From NCBI GenBank assembly GCA_902763865.1, contig CACWTR010000030.1, positions 1 through 45,495 on the forward strand: a stretch of DNA of 45,495 nucleotides. Direction: 5' to 3'. Source of the stretch: an uncultured Bacteroidales bacterium. Its GTDB lineage: Bacteria; Bacteroidota; Bacteroidia; Bacteroidales; Bacteroidaceae. Of this stretch, positions 1-7,288 are shown one piece after another. Below the pieces are notes generated by a model. The model had not been told where the DNA came from, ran no database searches, and saw nothing but the letters and a program-made list of their open reading frames with translations. Positions within the stretch are counted from its first letter, which is position 1, and each line of letters opens with the position of its first letter. The position numbers and the translations under genes were made by a program.

Positions 1-25
1 ACCCAAGGGAAGCCGACGCAGCCGC

Positions 26-937
26 GTGCTTTACGTCCTCCCCATGATTGCATTGGCGCTGAGTGCCTTTGCCACACCCGAGTTCCAAACGGCAACTGGC
101 CTCATCGAGCGAACCGTCAAGCCCTCCGCCTCGACCTTCACTCTGGAAGGTAAGGTGCCCAAAAGCCTTAACGTCAGTCACTACCTTATTTATATATGGG
201 ACTACGCTGAGCAAGGCGCAATGCCGCAACCTGTCGATACTGTTGAGGTCAGGAACGGACGCTTTGAATACTCCTGCAACTTGGACCAACCTTATTCGGG
301 CATGTTGCAGACCATACACAAAGACGGTACTGCAGGCAAATACTTCATCGAGTTTCTCTTCGTGCCTGGCGAGGAATGCAAGATTGACGTCCGGGGCGAA
401 GGCTTGAATGAGTTCACCCTCGGCGGCAGCAAGTTCTATCGCGACTGGGAAGCATTCGCTCAGTTCTACGAGAAGGCCAAGAAGAAGGCAATCGCGCTGA
501 ATGGCGCGGGTGATGATGAATACTTTGCCTCTATCGCCGACTACAATCGCAGACATAAAGGCGAGGAAGGTTCTCTCATGTACAGATGCATGTGGCTTGC
601 AAACTCCAATATGGACTTCTCCATTTTCGATGACATCCAAGGTGGCCGCTTCAAGCGCTACATCCAGCATCGCAAGATTCAGTATGGCAAAGAGACTGTC
701 ATCGACATCCACATCGACAGCGAGGACAAGCTCTCCTGCGGCGTCAACCAAGCCAAGCCGGAACCCGTCTCGCCCAAGGAGATGATGGAAATGCTCGCCG
801 GACACAAGGGCGAACCCACCGTCATCAACATCACTTCGGAAAAGGAATTAAGTCAGATGAAGCACGTCATCAGGGAAGCTTCAAGGAAGAACGAACACTT
901 GAAGATCAACTATGAAGTGAAGCCAAAGAACAACTAA
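26..937 (+). CDS. Exported DUF4369-type protein, start uncertain
   Basis: About 303 residues, beginning with a hydrophobic stretch (VLPMIALALSAFA) that reads as a signal peptide, so the product is probably periplasmic or surface exposed. Residues about 38-145 (LEGKVPKSL..., a run of beta-strands ending in LGGSKFYRDWE) resemble the DUF4369 domain that precedes thioredoxin-like domains in many Bacteroidetes proteins. No CxxC thioredoxin motif follows; the C-terminal half is charged and helical and is not recognised. The first possible start is GTG at 26, but the frame is open back to base 2 and gives a basic PKGSRRSR segment in front of the hydrophobic core. The true start may therefore lie outside the window. 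Function unknown; a role in redox or envelope stress is only suggested by the family. Confidence 0.6.
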   Translation: MLYVLPMIALALSAFATPEFQTATGLIERTVKPSASTFTLEGKVPKSLNVSHYLIYIWDYAEQGAMPQPVDTVEVRNGRFEYSCNLDQPYSGMLQTIHKDGTAGKYFIEFLFVPGEECKIDVRGEGLNEFTLGGSKFYRDWEAFAQFYEKAKKKAIALNGAGDDEYFASIADYNRRHKGEEGSLMYRCMWLANSNMDFSIFDDIQGGRFKRYIQHRKIQYGKETVIDIHIDSEDKLSCGVNQAKPEPVSPKEMMEMLAGHKGEPTVINITSEKELSQMKHVIREASRKNEHLKINYEVKPKNN

Positions 938-963
938 CGGTTTCTGAAGTTAATAAATCGGTG

Positions 964-1008
964 CACCAAACAGCTCCTGCGTCGGGACGGCGCGGGAGCT
1001 GTTTGGTG
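964..1008. terminator. Hairpin terminator between convergent genes
   Basis: An 18-bp inverted repeat (964-981 against 991-1008, CACCAAACAGCTCC... / ...GGAGCTGTTTGGTG) with one G-T pair and a 9-base loop. It lies 27 bases after the stop of the upstream plus-strand gene and downstream of the minus-strand lipoprotein operon, so it can serve both directions. There is no clear T-run. Confidence 0.75.
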
Positions 1009-1063
1009 GACGAAAAACGTTACTCGGGAGGCGGGGTATTATCCGCACAAGAGGTCCCCTCCC

Positions 1064-1543
1064 CTATTGCAGCTTGATGGCTACGGCGTGAAGCGTCTGG
1101 CGGCCTGAGTGGTCAGTAAGGCGAACCATGAAGTGGTAGTCGCCTGCATCGACATCGGCAGGGATGGGGATATCGATGCGTGCCGTGTAGGACTTGCTCC
1201 CTTGGGGAATCTCGAAGTCGCGGTTGTATCTCCAGGGGGCAACGGGCGACTTGTCGGGTTCCAGCTCGCAATCGACTGAAGTTGTGCCGTGCGTGTGGTG
1301 GTCGAAGTTGTCGTGTATCTCGATGTTGAAGGCACCGAGCTCTACGTTGTCGGTAAAGACGTAGTTGAAGGGAATCAGTTCGCCGCGCCGATAGACTTGG
1401 CAGTCGATGGGGTTTGCCGTGATGCCTTCGCCCGAGATGACGGGGTCGGTCATGTCCTTAGGATTGTCTCCTGTACTGTCTTCGGAGCTGCTGCATGCAC
1501 AGAGTGCGCACAGCAGCATAAGGATTGGTAATTTCTGTTTCAT
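1064..1543 (-). CDS. DUF4625 family lipoprotein
   Basis: 159 residues from the ATG at 1543 (MKQKLPILMLLCALCACSSSED), which has a good lipoprotein signal (lipobox ALCAC). A longer open frame exists upstream but overlaps the preceding gene, and the signal peptide decides this start. The rest matches the DUF4625 pattern: a beta-rich domain with a conserved His cluster (HDNFDHHTHG, about residues 75-84) and a C-terminal AGDYHFMVRLTDHSGRQT segment. It starts 4 bases after the stop of the lipoprotein gene before it and is the last gene of the operon that contains the TonB receptor. The His cluster and context suggest metal binding at the outer membrane; this is inference, as the family has no established function that I know of. 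Confidence 0.8.
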   Translation of the reverse strand: MKQKLPILMLLCALCACSSSEDSTGDNPKDMTDPVISGEGITANPIDCQVYRRGELIPFNYVFTDNVELGAFNIEIHDNFDHHTHGTTSVDCELEPDKSPVAPWRYNRDFEIPQGSKSYTARIDIPIPADVDAGDYHFMVRLTDHSGRQTLHAVAIKLQ

Positions 1544-1547
1544 CTTT

Positions 1548-1991
1548 TTATTCGTGATTATGGTGTTCATGTTCATCTTCCTCTTCCTTGGTGATGCTCT
1601 TCTTGGCTGTAGTGGTCTGCCCGAAGGCATCAGTCACGGTGAATTCCAGTATGTCGCCTTCCGTCAAGCCCTTGTCCGCGATGTCGAAATGCTTGTGGAA
1701 CTCGGGGACTTCCAGCACGCCGATATAGGCAACACCCGTCACCTTCTCGGTGAACTTCAGGGCTGAACCGTCTGCGCTGCGGACGCTGACGCTGACGGCA
1801 GCTGTCTTTCCGGGAGCCTTGACGTTGGCTTCCACGCAGAGTTCACTCTCTTCCTCGATGTTGGCTTCCGCTATCACGATGGTGGGAGCAGCAGGCTTTT
1901 CCTCTTCATTGCCCTTGCAGGAAATAAAACTCAGTGAGCATACACACAGGAGAGCCAAAGCAAAGCTCATATACTTATTGATGGTTTTCAT
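1548..1991 (-). CDS. Lipoprotein with His-rich C-terminal tail
   Basis: 147 residues. The N-terminus MKTINKYMSFALALLCVCSLSFISCKGNEEEKP is a lipoprotein signal with lipobox SFISC. The body is a single beta-sandwich-like domain (PTIVIAEANIEEE... LEFTVTDAFGQTTTAKKSI) similar in layout to DUF4625 proteins. The end is an acidic and His-rich tail, EEEDEHEHHNHE, typical of proteins that bind zinc, nickel or copper. It lies 45 bases after the TonB receptor stop and 4 bases before the DUF4625 lipoprotein, so it is very likely co-transcribed with both. Role inferred: surface or periplasmic metal-binding partner of the receptor. Confidence 0.8.
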   Translation of the reverse strand: MKTINKYMSFALALLCVCSLSFISCKGNEEEKPAAPTIVIAEANIEEESELCVEANVKAPGKTAAVSVSVRSADGSALKFTEKVTGVAYIGVLEVPEFHKHFDIADKGLTEGDILEFTVTDAFGQTTTAKKSITKEEEDEHEHHNHE

Positions 1992-2036
1992 TGTTGTAAT
2001 CTACTTGATTGTTTGTTACTGATTAAAGTTTGTCTG

Positions 2037-4121
2037 TTAAAACTCCAGCCCCAGCTTCATGGAGAAGTTGCGCCCGGGCTCGGGCACATCGATGAGCCGG
2101 TAATAGCTGGTGTGGTCGTAGTAGCGGCGGTTGAGCAGGTTGTCGGCGTGGAATGCCAAACTGAGCTTCGTTCTCCACAGCATGAAGTACTTTCCTGCCG
2201 AGAGGTTCAGCGTCCAGTAGCCCGGCGTGGGCTTCTCCGGCGGAACGATTTCATCCTGACGGCCAACGATGTGTGCATTCAGCGAGACGAATCCCTCCCC
2301 CTTCCAGTCGAAGCTGTACTTTAGTCCTGCATCGACGCTCCAGGGAGTGGAGAACGGCAGGGTGTAGCCTTTCTTCTCGCCCGACTTCTGACGCGCATAG
2401 AGATACTCGCCCTGGGCACTCAGTTCCCAGTGCTTGAGGAAGTGCCAGGCGGCCTGAGCTTCCAAACCGCAGCGGAGCACCCGGGCCTGCGTGTAGTGAT
2501 AGAGTTGCAGGCCTTCCACATAACGCGGTGTAGGGTTCAGGTAGATGTAGTTTGGGAAGTAATTCAGGTAGGGCTCCACTTGGAACTCCACCACGCCATT
2601 ATTCCACCCGATGGTTGCATCTACCTGGTACGACTCCTCGGGATTGAGGTCGGGGTTGCCGCGCTCGTATCGGAAGATGTGGTAGTTGATGCCATCGGCT
2701 CCCAGCTCCTTGGGTATGGGCATCCGGAAACTCTTCCCCACGTTGGCCTTCACGAGCCAGTGTCGCTTCACATAGTTCACGCCGGCTGACCACGTGAAGC
2801 TGTTGAAGTGGCGGCGCATGTCGGCAGAGCGCTCCTTGTAGGTAGGGACGTCATCCACGGGAGTCTCGAACCAGTCGCTGTAGCTGCGGATGTGTGTCTG
2901 CGCATAGTCATAGCGCACCCCGGCATTGAGCACGAGGTTCTCGCGCAGGACGTAGCGGTCACAGAGGTAGAGTCCAAAGGACCCTGTCTCGAAGTCGGGG
3001 ATGATGAAGCCCCATCCGCCACGGCGGTTGTGCTGGAATTCACCGCTCAGGCCGCCTTGCAGCTCATGTTTTTTCCACTCGCCGCGCAACAGGACGGATG
3101 CCGTGAAGGTGCTCTTGTTGAAGCGACGCTCCTTTGTCCCGTCGGGCTTTGGCATGTAGCCGTGGCTGACGGGTTCGGAATGCTCTTCGCGCAGGTTGTT
3201 CTGATAGGCCAGGTTGCCTTCTACGGAGAGGTGGTCGCCCTGCCAGGTCGTGTGGCTGAGGACCTTCAGATGGTTCACCCACTGATAGGGGAGGTCGATG
3301 TCGCGACGCGAGCGGTCGTAGTCGATACCACTCAGCCGCACCTCCAGGCCGTGGGCATCGGCAAAGAAGCCACTCTTGGCATAGCTGTCGGAGATACGCA
3401 GGTCCGTGTGGAAGCGGTTGCCCATGTATCCGACCATGAGGTTGCCGTCGCGTTCCGAACCAGCCGTGTTGCGGAGACAGCGGTCCTTCAGCCTTATCTG
3501 GTAGGAGTAGTACTGGATGCTGTCCGTAGGAACCTTATAGTCGGCATAGTCGATGAATGTACCACCCAGGCGGAAGAAGAATCTGCCGTGCAAGCCGCCC
3601 AATTGAGCCGACACACCAATCTGGCTGTTGTTTGTACGGCCAAACAGTTGTACGCGCCCTTCTATCGGATTGGCAGGCACATAGTTCGACTGCAGACTGA
3701 GCACGCCGCCAATGGCATCGCTGCCATAGAGCAGAGCTCCGGGGCCTTTGATGATTTCGGCTCGGTCCACGGCAAACTGGTCAATCTCCAGCCCGTGGTC
3801 GTCGCCCCACTGCTGTCCCTCGTGCTTGACATGGTCCTCGCTGACCACGAGGCGGTTGAAGCCGAGGCCCCGGATGATGGGCTTCGACTGTCCCGAGCCG
3901 ACGGACATGGCTTTCACGCCGGGGATGCCTTCGAGCGTCTGCATCAGGCTACCGGCAAAGTGGCTGCTGATGTAGTCACGATTCACCTGTACGGACGATT
4001 GCGACGAGCGCATCTGGTACTCGTGCTGCTGGTGTCCGGAGACGGTGACGGTTTCGAGTGTCTTCGTGGTGTCTGCCACGCCGCAGAGCGCGATGACTGC
4101 TGTCACGATATTGCTTATCAT
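2037..4121 (-). CDS. TonB-dependent receptor, probable metal uptake
   Basis: 694 residues from ATG 4121, preceded by a strong AGGAAAGG ribosome site; the open frame extends further upstream but that part has no signal peptide. A short hydrophobic start (MISNIVTAVIALCGVA) is followed by a TonB box-like TLETVTVSG (residues 21-29), a plug with PGVKAMSVGSGQSKPIIRG and AEIIKGPGALLYGSDAIGGV (about 122-140), and a beta-barrel ending in the usual aromatic residue (SMKLGLEF). It lacks the SusC-type N-terminal extension, so it belongs with the siderophore/metal/cobalamin receptors. A His-containing plug loop (EDHVKHEGQQWGDDHG, 95-110) recalls zinc receptors of the ZnuD type. The neighbours (Cys/His membrane protein upstream, His-rich lipoproteins downstream) support a transition-metal substrate. 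The exact metal cannot be read from the sequence. Confidence 0.85.
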   Translation of the reverse strand: MISNIVTAVIALCGVADTTKTLETVTVSGHQQHEYQMRSSQSSVQVNRDYISSHFAGSLMQTLEGIPGVKAMSVGSGQSKPIIRGLGFNRLVVSEDHVKHEGQQWGDDHGLEIDQFAVDRAEIIKGPGALLYGSDAIGGVLSLQSNYVPANPIEGRVQLFGRTNNSQIGVSAQLGGLHGRFFFRLGGTFIDYADYKVPTDSIQYYSYQIRLKDRCLRNTAGSERDGNLMVGYMGNRFHTDLRISDSYAKSGFFADAHGLEVRLSGIDYDRSRRDIDLPYQWVNHLKVLSHTTWQGDHLSVEGNLAYQNNLREEHSEPVSHGYMPKPDGTKERRFNKSTFTASVLLRGEWKKHELQGGLSGEFQHNRRGGWGFIIPDFETGSFGLYLCDRYVLRENLVLNAGVRYDYAQTHIRSYSDWFETPVDDVPTYKERSADMRRHFNSFTWSAGVNYVKRHWLVKANVGKSFRMPIPKELGADGINYHIFRYERGNPDLNPEESYQVDATIGWNNGVVEFQVEPYLNYFPNYIYLNPTPRYVEGLQLYHYTQARVLRCGLEAQAAWHFLKHWELSAQGEYLYARQKSGEKKGYTLPFSTPWSVDAGLKYSFDWKGEGFVSLNAHIVGRQDEIVPPEKPTPGYWTLNLSAGKYFMLWRTKLSLAFHADNLLNRRYYDHTSYYRLIDVPEPGRNFSMKLGLEF

Positions 4122-4422
4122 GAGTGTTTCCTTTCCTCTTTTACTGAGAATATGTGATTCTTTCTCGCTTTCGATGATGATGTGTCTCTTTCCTCGTGTA
4201 TTATGCGACCTTGCGTGGTGATACCTTCCAGCACGAGATGGCAAATGCCTGTTGCAGCAGGAGCTGTCAGGTGGACGGTCTCTGCGAGGACATCGTGTAG
4301 GTAATCTCTTGGAGGAAACAACTGGTCTGTCCGTCCGGCTGGGCCGGTTCTGACTGGCTCGTCTGTGCACAGAGCATACATACGGCTACAGCACTTGCAG
4401 CCAGCAAAAGGATACGCTTCAT
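4118..4422 (-). pseudogene. Small exported protein, apparent frameshift
   Basis: An ATG at 4422 with a good upstream GGGGAAAG site begins MKRILLLAASAVAVCMLCAQ, a clear signal peptide, and this frame stops at 4267 after 51 residues. A second frame, open from there to the stop at 4118, carries a plausible beta-rich continuation (VHLTAPAATGICHLVLEG, then ITTQGRIIHEERDTSS). Its stop TGA overlaps the ATG of the TonB receptor (ATGA), the usual sign of translational coupling. Together they would give a protein of about 100 residues broken by one frame change near 4270-4310. It could be a real mutation, a base-call error or a programmed shift; alternatively only the 51-residue peptide is made. Function unknown. 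Confidence 0.5.
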
Positions 4423-4496
4423 TTGCTTTCCCCAATAAATCAATAATCGGTCGGCACAGCCCGGAGACATTCGGGGCATGCCGACTCTTCACCACG

Positions 4497-4850
4497 CTAA
4501 AGGAGAAAGGCAGGGGGAGCACGCAGCCCCACTATTCCGACAAGGGCAGAAAGGATGCCCGCATAATGTTCACGGAAGGGAGCGCTGTGTTTGACGTTGT
4601 ACAAAAGAATCGCGGCTACCGTGGCGACTACCAGCGGAAGCGTCAGGAACTGACAGAGGACACAGACGTGCGACAACCCCGACAGCTGAATCAGGTGACC
4701 GTGACACTGGTGCTGCACGCACTCGTCGCACTCGATGGCCGTGTAGTCTTCGCCTGCACCGTGAACGTGAAGCGAAGCCAGGGCGAGCATCGGCACATAG
4801 ACTGCCAAGAGCAGCCAGGCGGCTATTTGTCTCTTCAACCTGACATTCAT
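4497..4850 (-). CDS. Cys/His-rich small membrane protein
   Basis: 117 residues with a hydrophobic N-terminal segment (about 8-27) and a second one (about 66-85). Between them lie many metal-ligand residues: H28, H30, C41-x-x-C44, H47, C49, H50, H52, H61, C63 and C66, ending in the motif HVCVLCQF. Small proteins of this style (H-x-C-x-L-C-Q-F at the edge of a membrane segment) stand in front of metal-related TonB receptor genes in Bacteroidetes as far as I recall, but I know no named function. It is the first gene of the operon, 75 bases before the small exported gene. A metal sensor, chaperone or membrane anchor are all possible. Confidence 0.75.
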   Translation of the reverse strand: MNVRLKRQIAAWLLLAVYVPMLALASLHVHGAGEDYTAIECDECVQHQCHGHLIQLSGLSHVCVLCQFLTLPLVVATVAAILLYNVKHSAPFREHYAGILSALVGIVGLRAPPAFLL

Positions 4851-4854
4851 GGGG

Positions 4855-4862
4855 CAAAGTTA
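4855..4862 (-). promoter_or_regulatory. -7 element of the metal operon promoter
   Basis: TAACTTTG on the minus strand matches the Bacteroidetes -7 consensus TAnnTTTG perfectly. It ends only 4 bases before the ATG at 4850, so the transcript would start at or near the start codon (leaderless or nearly so). The -33 element is weak (CTTTA about 19 bases upstream). Confidence 0.6.
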
Positions 4863-4969
4863 CAATATAAATTTGAAATACTAAAGCTTCTGGCATAAAA
4901 AAAATAGCAGCCGCGACTTATCGTTCTCTGCACTGTTCCTTTTCCGAATGAAGTGCAGGAGCAACACAC

Positions 4970-5087
4970 GTCACGACGTACATGGCTTTACCTCGTGAGG
5001 CAAACGCTTATACGTCGTGAGGTAAACGGCCTTGACTCGTGAGGTAAACGGCTTTGACTCGCGAGGTATAAGCCTGTACCTCGCGAG
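4970..5087. repeat. 22-bp phased array, CTCRYGAG core (locus 1)
   Basis: Five 8-bp cores (CTCGTGAG, GTCGTGAG, CTCGTGAG, CTCGCGAG, CTCGCGAG) start at 4992, 5014, 5036, 5058 and 5080, exactly 22 bp apart. A sixth, weaker copy (GTCACGAC) sits in phase at 4970. Between cores the linker resembles GTAAACGGC. The array is in the spacer between the divergent metal operon and nitroreductase genes. The rest of the 415-bp spacer (4863-4969 and 5088-5190) shows nothing recognisable. Confidence 0.85.
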
Positions 5088-5193
5088 GGGGAAAATGGCA
5101 CAAGGCAAAGCGCCTCCCCTCCCCTCGTTTTGACGCGCCTGCTGCAACGCATGAGCCGGAATTCTTAAACTTTGTTGTTTTGGGGGTCTGAAG

Positions 5194-5225
5194 TTGGCCT
5201 GTTAGCCGAATTATTCGTATCTTTG
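5194..5225 (+). promoter_or_regulatory. Promoter of the nitroreductase gene
   Basis: TATCTTTG (5218-5225) matches the Bacteroidetes -7 element TAnnTTTG, with TTG at 5194-5196 as a -33 element (21-base spacer, slightly long). It lies about 40 bases before the ATG at 5266. Confidence 0.6.
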
Positions 5226-5265
5226 CAGCAAGGAACCGTTATATATTCAAAAAAGACACAAAGCT

Positions 5266-5763
5266 ATGAGACTTGTAGAACTTGCAGAAAAGAGGTACAG
5301 CTGCCGGGCATACCGCAGCGACGAGGTGGAGCGCGAGAAACTGGAATACATCATGGAATGCGTACGGTTGTCGCCGTCTGCCGTCAACAAGCAGCCCTGG
5401 CTGTTCCGCATCGTGAGCTGCGACGAGGAGAAAGCAAAGCTCCGCCAGTGCTACAACCGCGAATGGTTCGGGACGGCACCGATGTACATCGTAGCCTCCA
5501 TCCTTCACGACGAGGAGTGGGTGCGGGCCGACGGCAAACGACATGGCGACATCGACATTGCCATCGCCGTGGAGCACCTCTGCCTGGCCGCTACGGAGCA
5601 GGGGCTGGGCACGTGCTGGGTGTGCAACTTCGATGCCACGCTATGCAAGCAGCTCTTCGGCATGGGCGACAATGAGGAACCCGCCGTGCTCATCCCCCTC
5701 GGCTATGCGGCAGACGAGCCGAAGGAGAAGAGACGTAAGGCCCTTAGCGAAATTGTGAGATAA
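5266..5763 (+). CDS. Nitroreductase family protein
   Basis: 165 residues, an FMN-dependent oxidoreductase of the nitroreductase superfamily. The N-terminal RYSCRAYRSDEV (10-21) and SPSAVNKQPWLFRIV (36-50) match the FMN-phosphate and ring-binding motifs of the family (R-x-S-x-R-x-[FY], then S-P-S-x-x-N-x-Q-P-W). The segment AATEQGLGTCWVCNFD (about 108-123) is the other family hallmark. The length is near the short end of the family (160-220). It is a single-gene unit, convergent with the V-ATPase operon and divergent from the metal operon. The natural substrate cannot be predicted; family members reduce nitro compounds, quinones or flavins with NAD(P)H. Confidence 0.88.
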   Translation: MRLVELAEKRYSCRAYRSDEVEREKLEYIMECVRLSPSAVNKQPWLFRIVSCDEEKAKLRQCYNREWFGTAPMYIVASILHDEEWVRADGKRHGDIDIAIAVEHLCLAATEQGLGTCWVCNFDATLCKQLFGMGDNEEPAVLIPLGYAADEPKEKRRKALSEIVR

Positions 5764-5846
5764 TAAAGAAGCAAGGAGCAAGGAGCTTCCGCCTGCGCCT
5801 GAGCGAAGCGAAGAAGGGGCGAGAAGAAGGAAGAAGGGGCAAGGGG

Positions 5847-5940
5847 CTGGTGGCAAGGAGCAAGAAGAAGGGGCAGGGAGCAAGAGAAATGTTTGGGCAC
5901 TTTGTATTCTCTTGCCCCCTGCCCCTTGCTCCTTGCCCCT
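5847..5940. terminator. Large hairpin between convergent genes
   Basis: A purine-rich half (GGGGCAGGGAGCAAGAGAA, 5870-5888) pairs with TTCTCTTGCCCCCTGCCCC (5907-5925) with one mismatch and an 18-base loop. Flanking GCAAGGAGCAAG and CTTGCTCCTTGC extend the stem after a small bulge. It lies between the stops of the nitroreductase (5763) and V-ATPase B (5960) and probably ends both transcripts. The preceding stretch (5765-5846) is low-complexity AAGGAGCAAGG/GAAGAAGG sequence of dispersed-repeat style. Confidence 0.65.
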
Positions 5941-5959
5941 AAAATATGTCGGAACCTCG

Positions 5960-7282
5960 TTACTTCCAGTAGATATCGGTGAACTCCTTCTTGATGTTCA
6001 CCTCCTCGAGCTTGAAGTACTTGCGGAAGAGGCTCCACGTCACGTCGAGCATCTCCTCGGTGTTCAGGTTGACATCGATGGCAAGGAGCTTGCTCGAGTA
6101 GTCCTTTGCAAAGTCGAGGCAACGGTTGTCGTAGTCGGTGAGGTCGAAGCCGTTCTCCAGCTTTGTCTTGGCATTGGCTGCGTCGGCATAGAGTCGGATG
6201 GCAGCGTTCATGACCTGGCTGTGGTCCTTGCGCGTCTTCTTACCTGCCACGAGCTGCTTCAATCGGCTGAGCGAGCGGAAGGGATCGACAATGACCTTGC
6301 CCACGTCGCTGTCGCGGCGCAGATAGAGCTGACCCTCCGTGATGTAACCCGTGTTGTCGGGCACGGCATGCGTGATGTCGCCACCCGAAAGCGTCGTCAC
6401 GGCGATGATGGTGATGGAGCCGCCGCCCACACTTTCGGGGAACTGCACGGCCTTCTCGTAAATCTTCGCCAAGTCGGAATAGAGCGAGCCGGGCATGGAG
6501 TCCTTCGACGGGATTTGGTCCATGCGGTTCGACACGATGGAGAGCGAGTCGGCGTAAGAAGTCATATCCGTCAGCAGGACGAGCACCGTCTCGTGCTTCT
6601 CCACGGCGAAATACTCGGCAGCCGTCAGCGCCATGTCGGGGATGAGAAGTCGCTCCACGGCAGGGTCCTCCGTCGTATTGATGAAGGAGATGATGCGGTC
6701 GAGCGCACCGGCTCCGGCAAAGGTGTTGCGGAAGAAGTAGTAGTCGTCGTTGGTCATACCCATGCCGCCCAAGATGATCTTGTCGGCCTTGGCACGCATG
6801 GCAACGAGGGCCATCACCTCATTAAAGGGCTGGTCGGGGTCGGCAAAGAAGGGAATCTTTTGGCCCGAGACGAGCGTATTGTTTAGGTCGATGCCGGCGA
6901 TGCCCGTAGCGATGAGCTCGCTGGGCTGCTTGCGGCGCACGGGATTCACCGATGGTCCGCCTATCTCCACTTCTTTGCCTTCAACCTCGGGTCCGCCGTC
7001 GATGGGTTTGCCGTAGGCATTGAAGAAGCGTCCGGCCAGCTGGTCGCTGACCTTGAGGCTGGGGCTCTTGCCGAGGAAGACGACCTCAGCGTTGGTAGGA
7101 ATGCCGCCCGTGCCTTCGAAGACCTGCAGCGTCACGTCGTCGCCCATTATCTTCACCACCTGAGCCAGTTTGCCGCCCACGGTTGCCAATTCATTGTAAC
7201 CAACGCCCTTCGCCTTGAGCGAACAGGTGGCCTTCGTTATCTGGCTTATCTTTGTATATACTTTCTGAAATGCTGTTGACAT
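5960..7282 (-). CDS. atpB: V-type ATP synthase subunit B
   Basis: 440 residues, the expected size for the non-catalytic nucleotide-binding subunit of the V/A-type ATPase head. Typical segments are LVSGQKIPFFADPDQPFNEV, DMTSYADSLSIVSNR and PGSLYSDLAKIYEKA, together with ITIIAVTTLSGGDITHAVPDNTGYITEGQLYL, which are characteristic of V-ATPase B. As expected for B it has no Walker A motif. It begins 6 bases after the stop of subunit A and is the last gene of the operon in this window: the D, I and K genes do not follow. The complex couples ATP hydrolysis or synthesis to ion movement across the inner membrane. Confidence 0.95.
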   Translation of the reverse strand: MSTAFQKVYTKISQITKATCSLKAKGVGYNELATVGGKLAQVVKIMGDDVTLQVFEGTGGIPTNAEVVFLGKSPSLKVSDQLAGRFFNAYGKPIDGGPEVEGKEVEIGGPSVNPVRRKQPSELIATGIAGIDLNNTLVSGQKIPFFADPDQPFNEVMALVAMRAKADKIILGGMGMTNDDYYFFRNTFAGAGALDRIISFINTTEDPAVERLLIPDMALTAAEYFAVEKHETVLVLLTDMTSYADSLSIVSNRMDQIPSKDSMPGSLYSDLAKIYEKAVQFPESVGGGSITIIAVTTLSGGDITHAVPDNTGYITEGQLYLRRDSDVGKVIVDPFRSLSRLKQLVAGKKTRKDHSQVMNAAIRLYADAANAKTKLENGFDLTDYDNRCLDFAKDYSSKLLAIDVNLNTEEMLDVTWSLFRKYFKLEEVNIKKEFTDIYWK

Positions 7283-7288
7283 AGTTGA

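Noticed and set aside
1544-1630. N-terminal extension of the DUF4625 gene
   Set aside because: It would overlap the previous gene and hide the lipoprotein signal; the internal ATG at 1543 is better.
2808-4157. Plus-strand open frame of 449 codons over the TonB receptor
   Set aside because: Antisense shadow of a well-supported receptor gene.
5172-5675. Plus-strand open frame of 167 codons overlapping the nitroreductase
   Set aside because: A different frame of the same strand; the nitroreductase frame has all family motifs and the right start.
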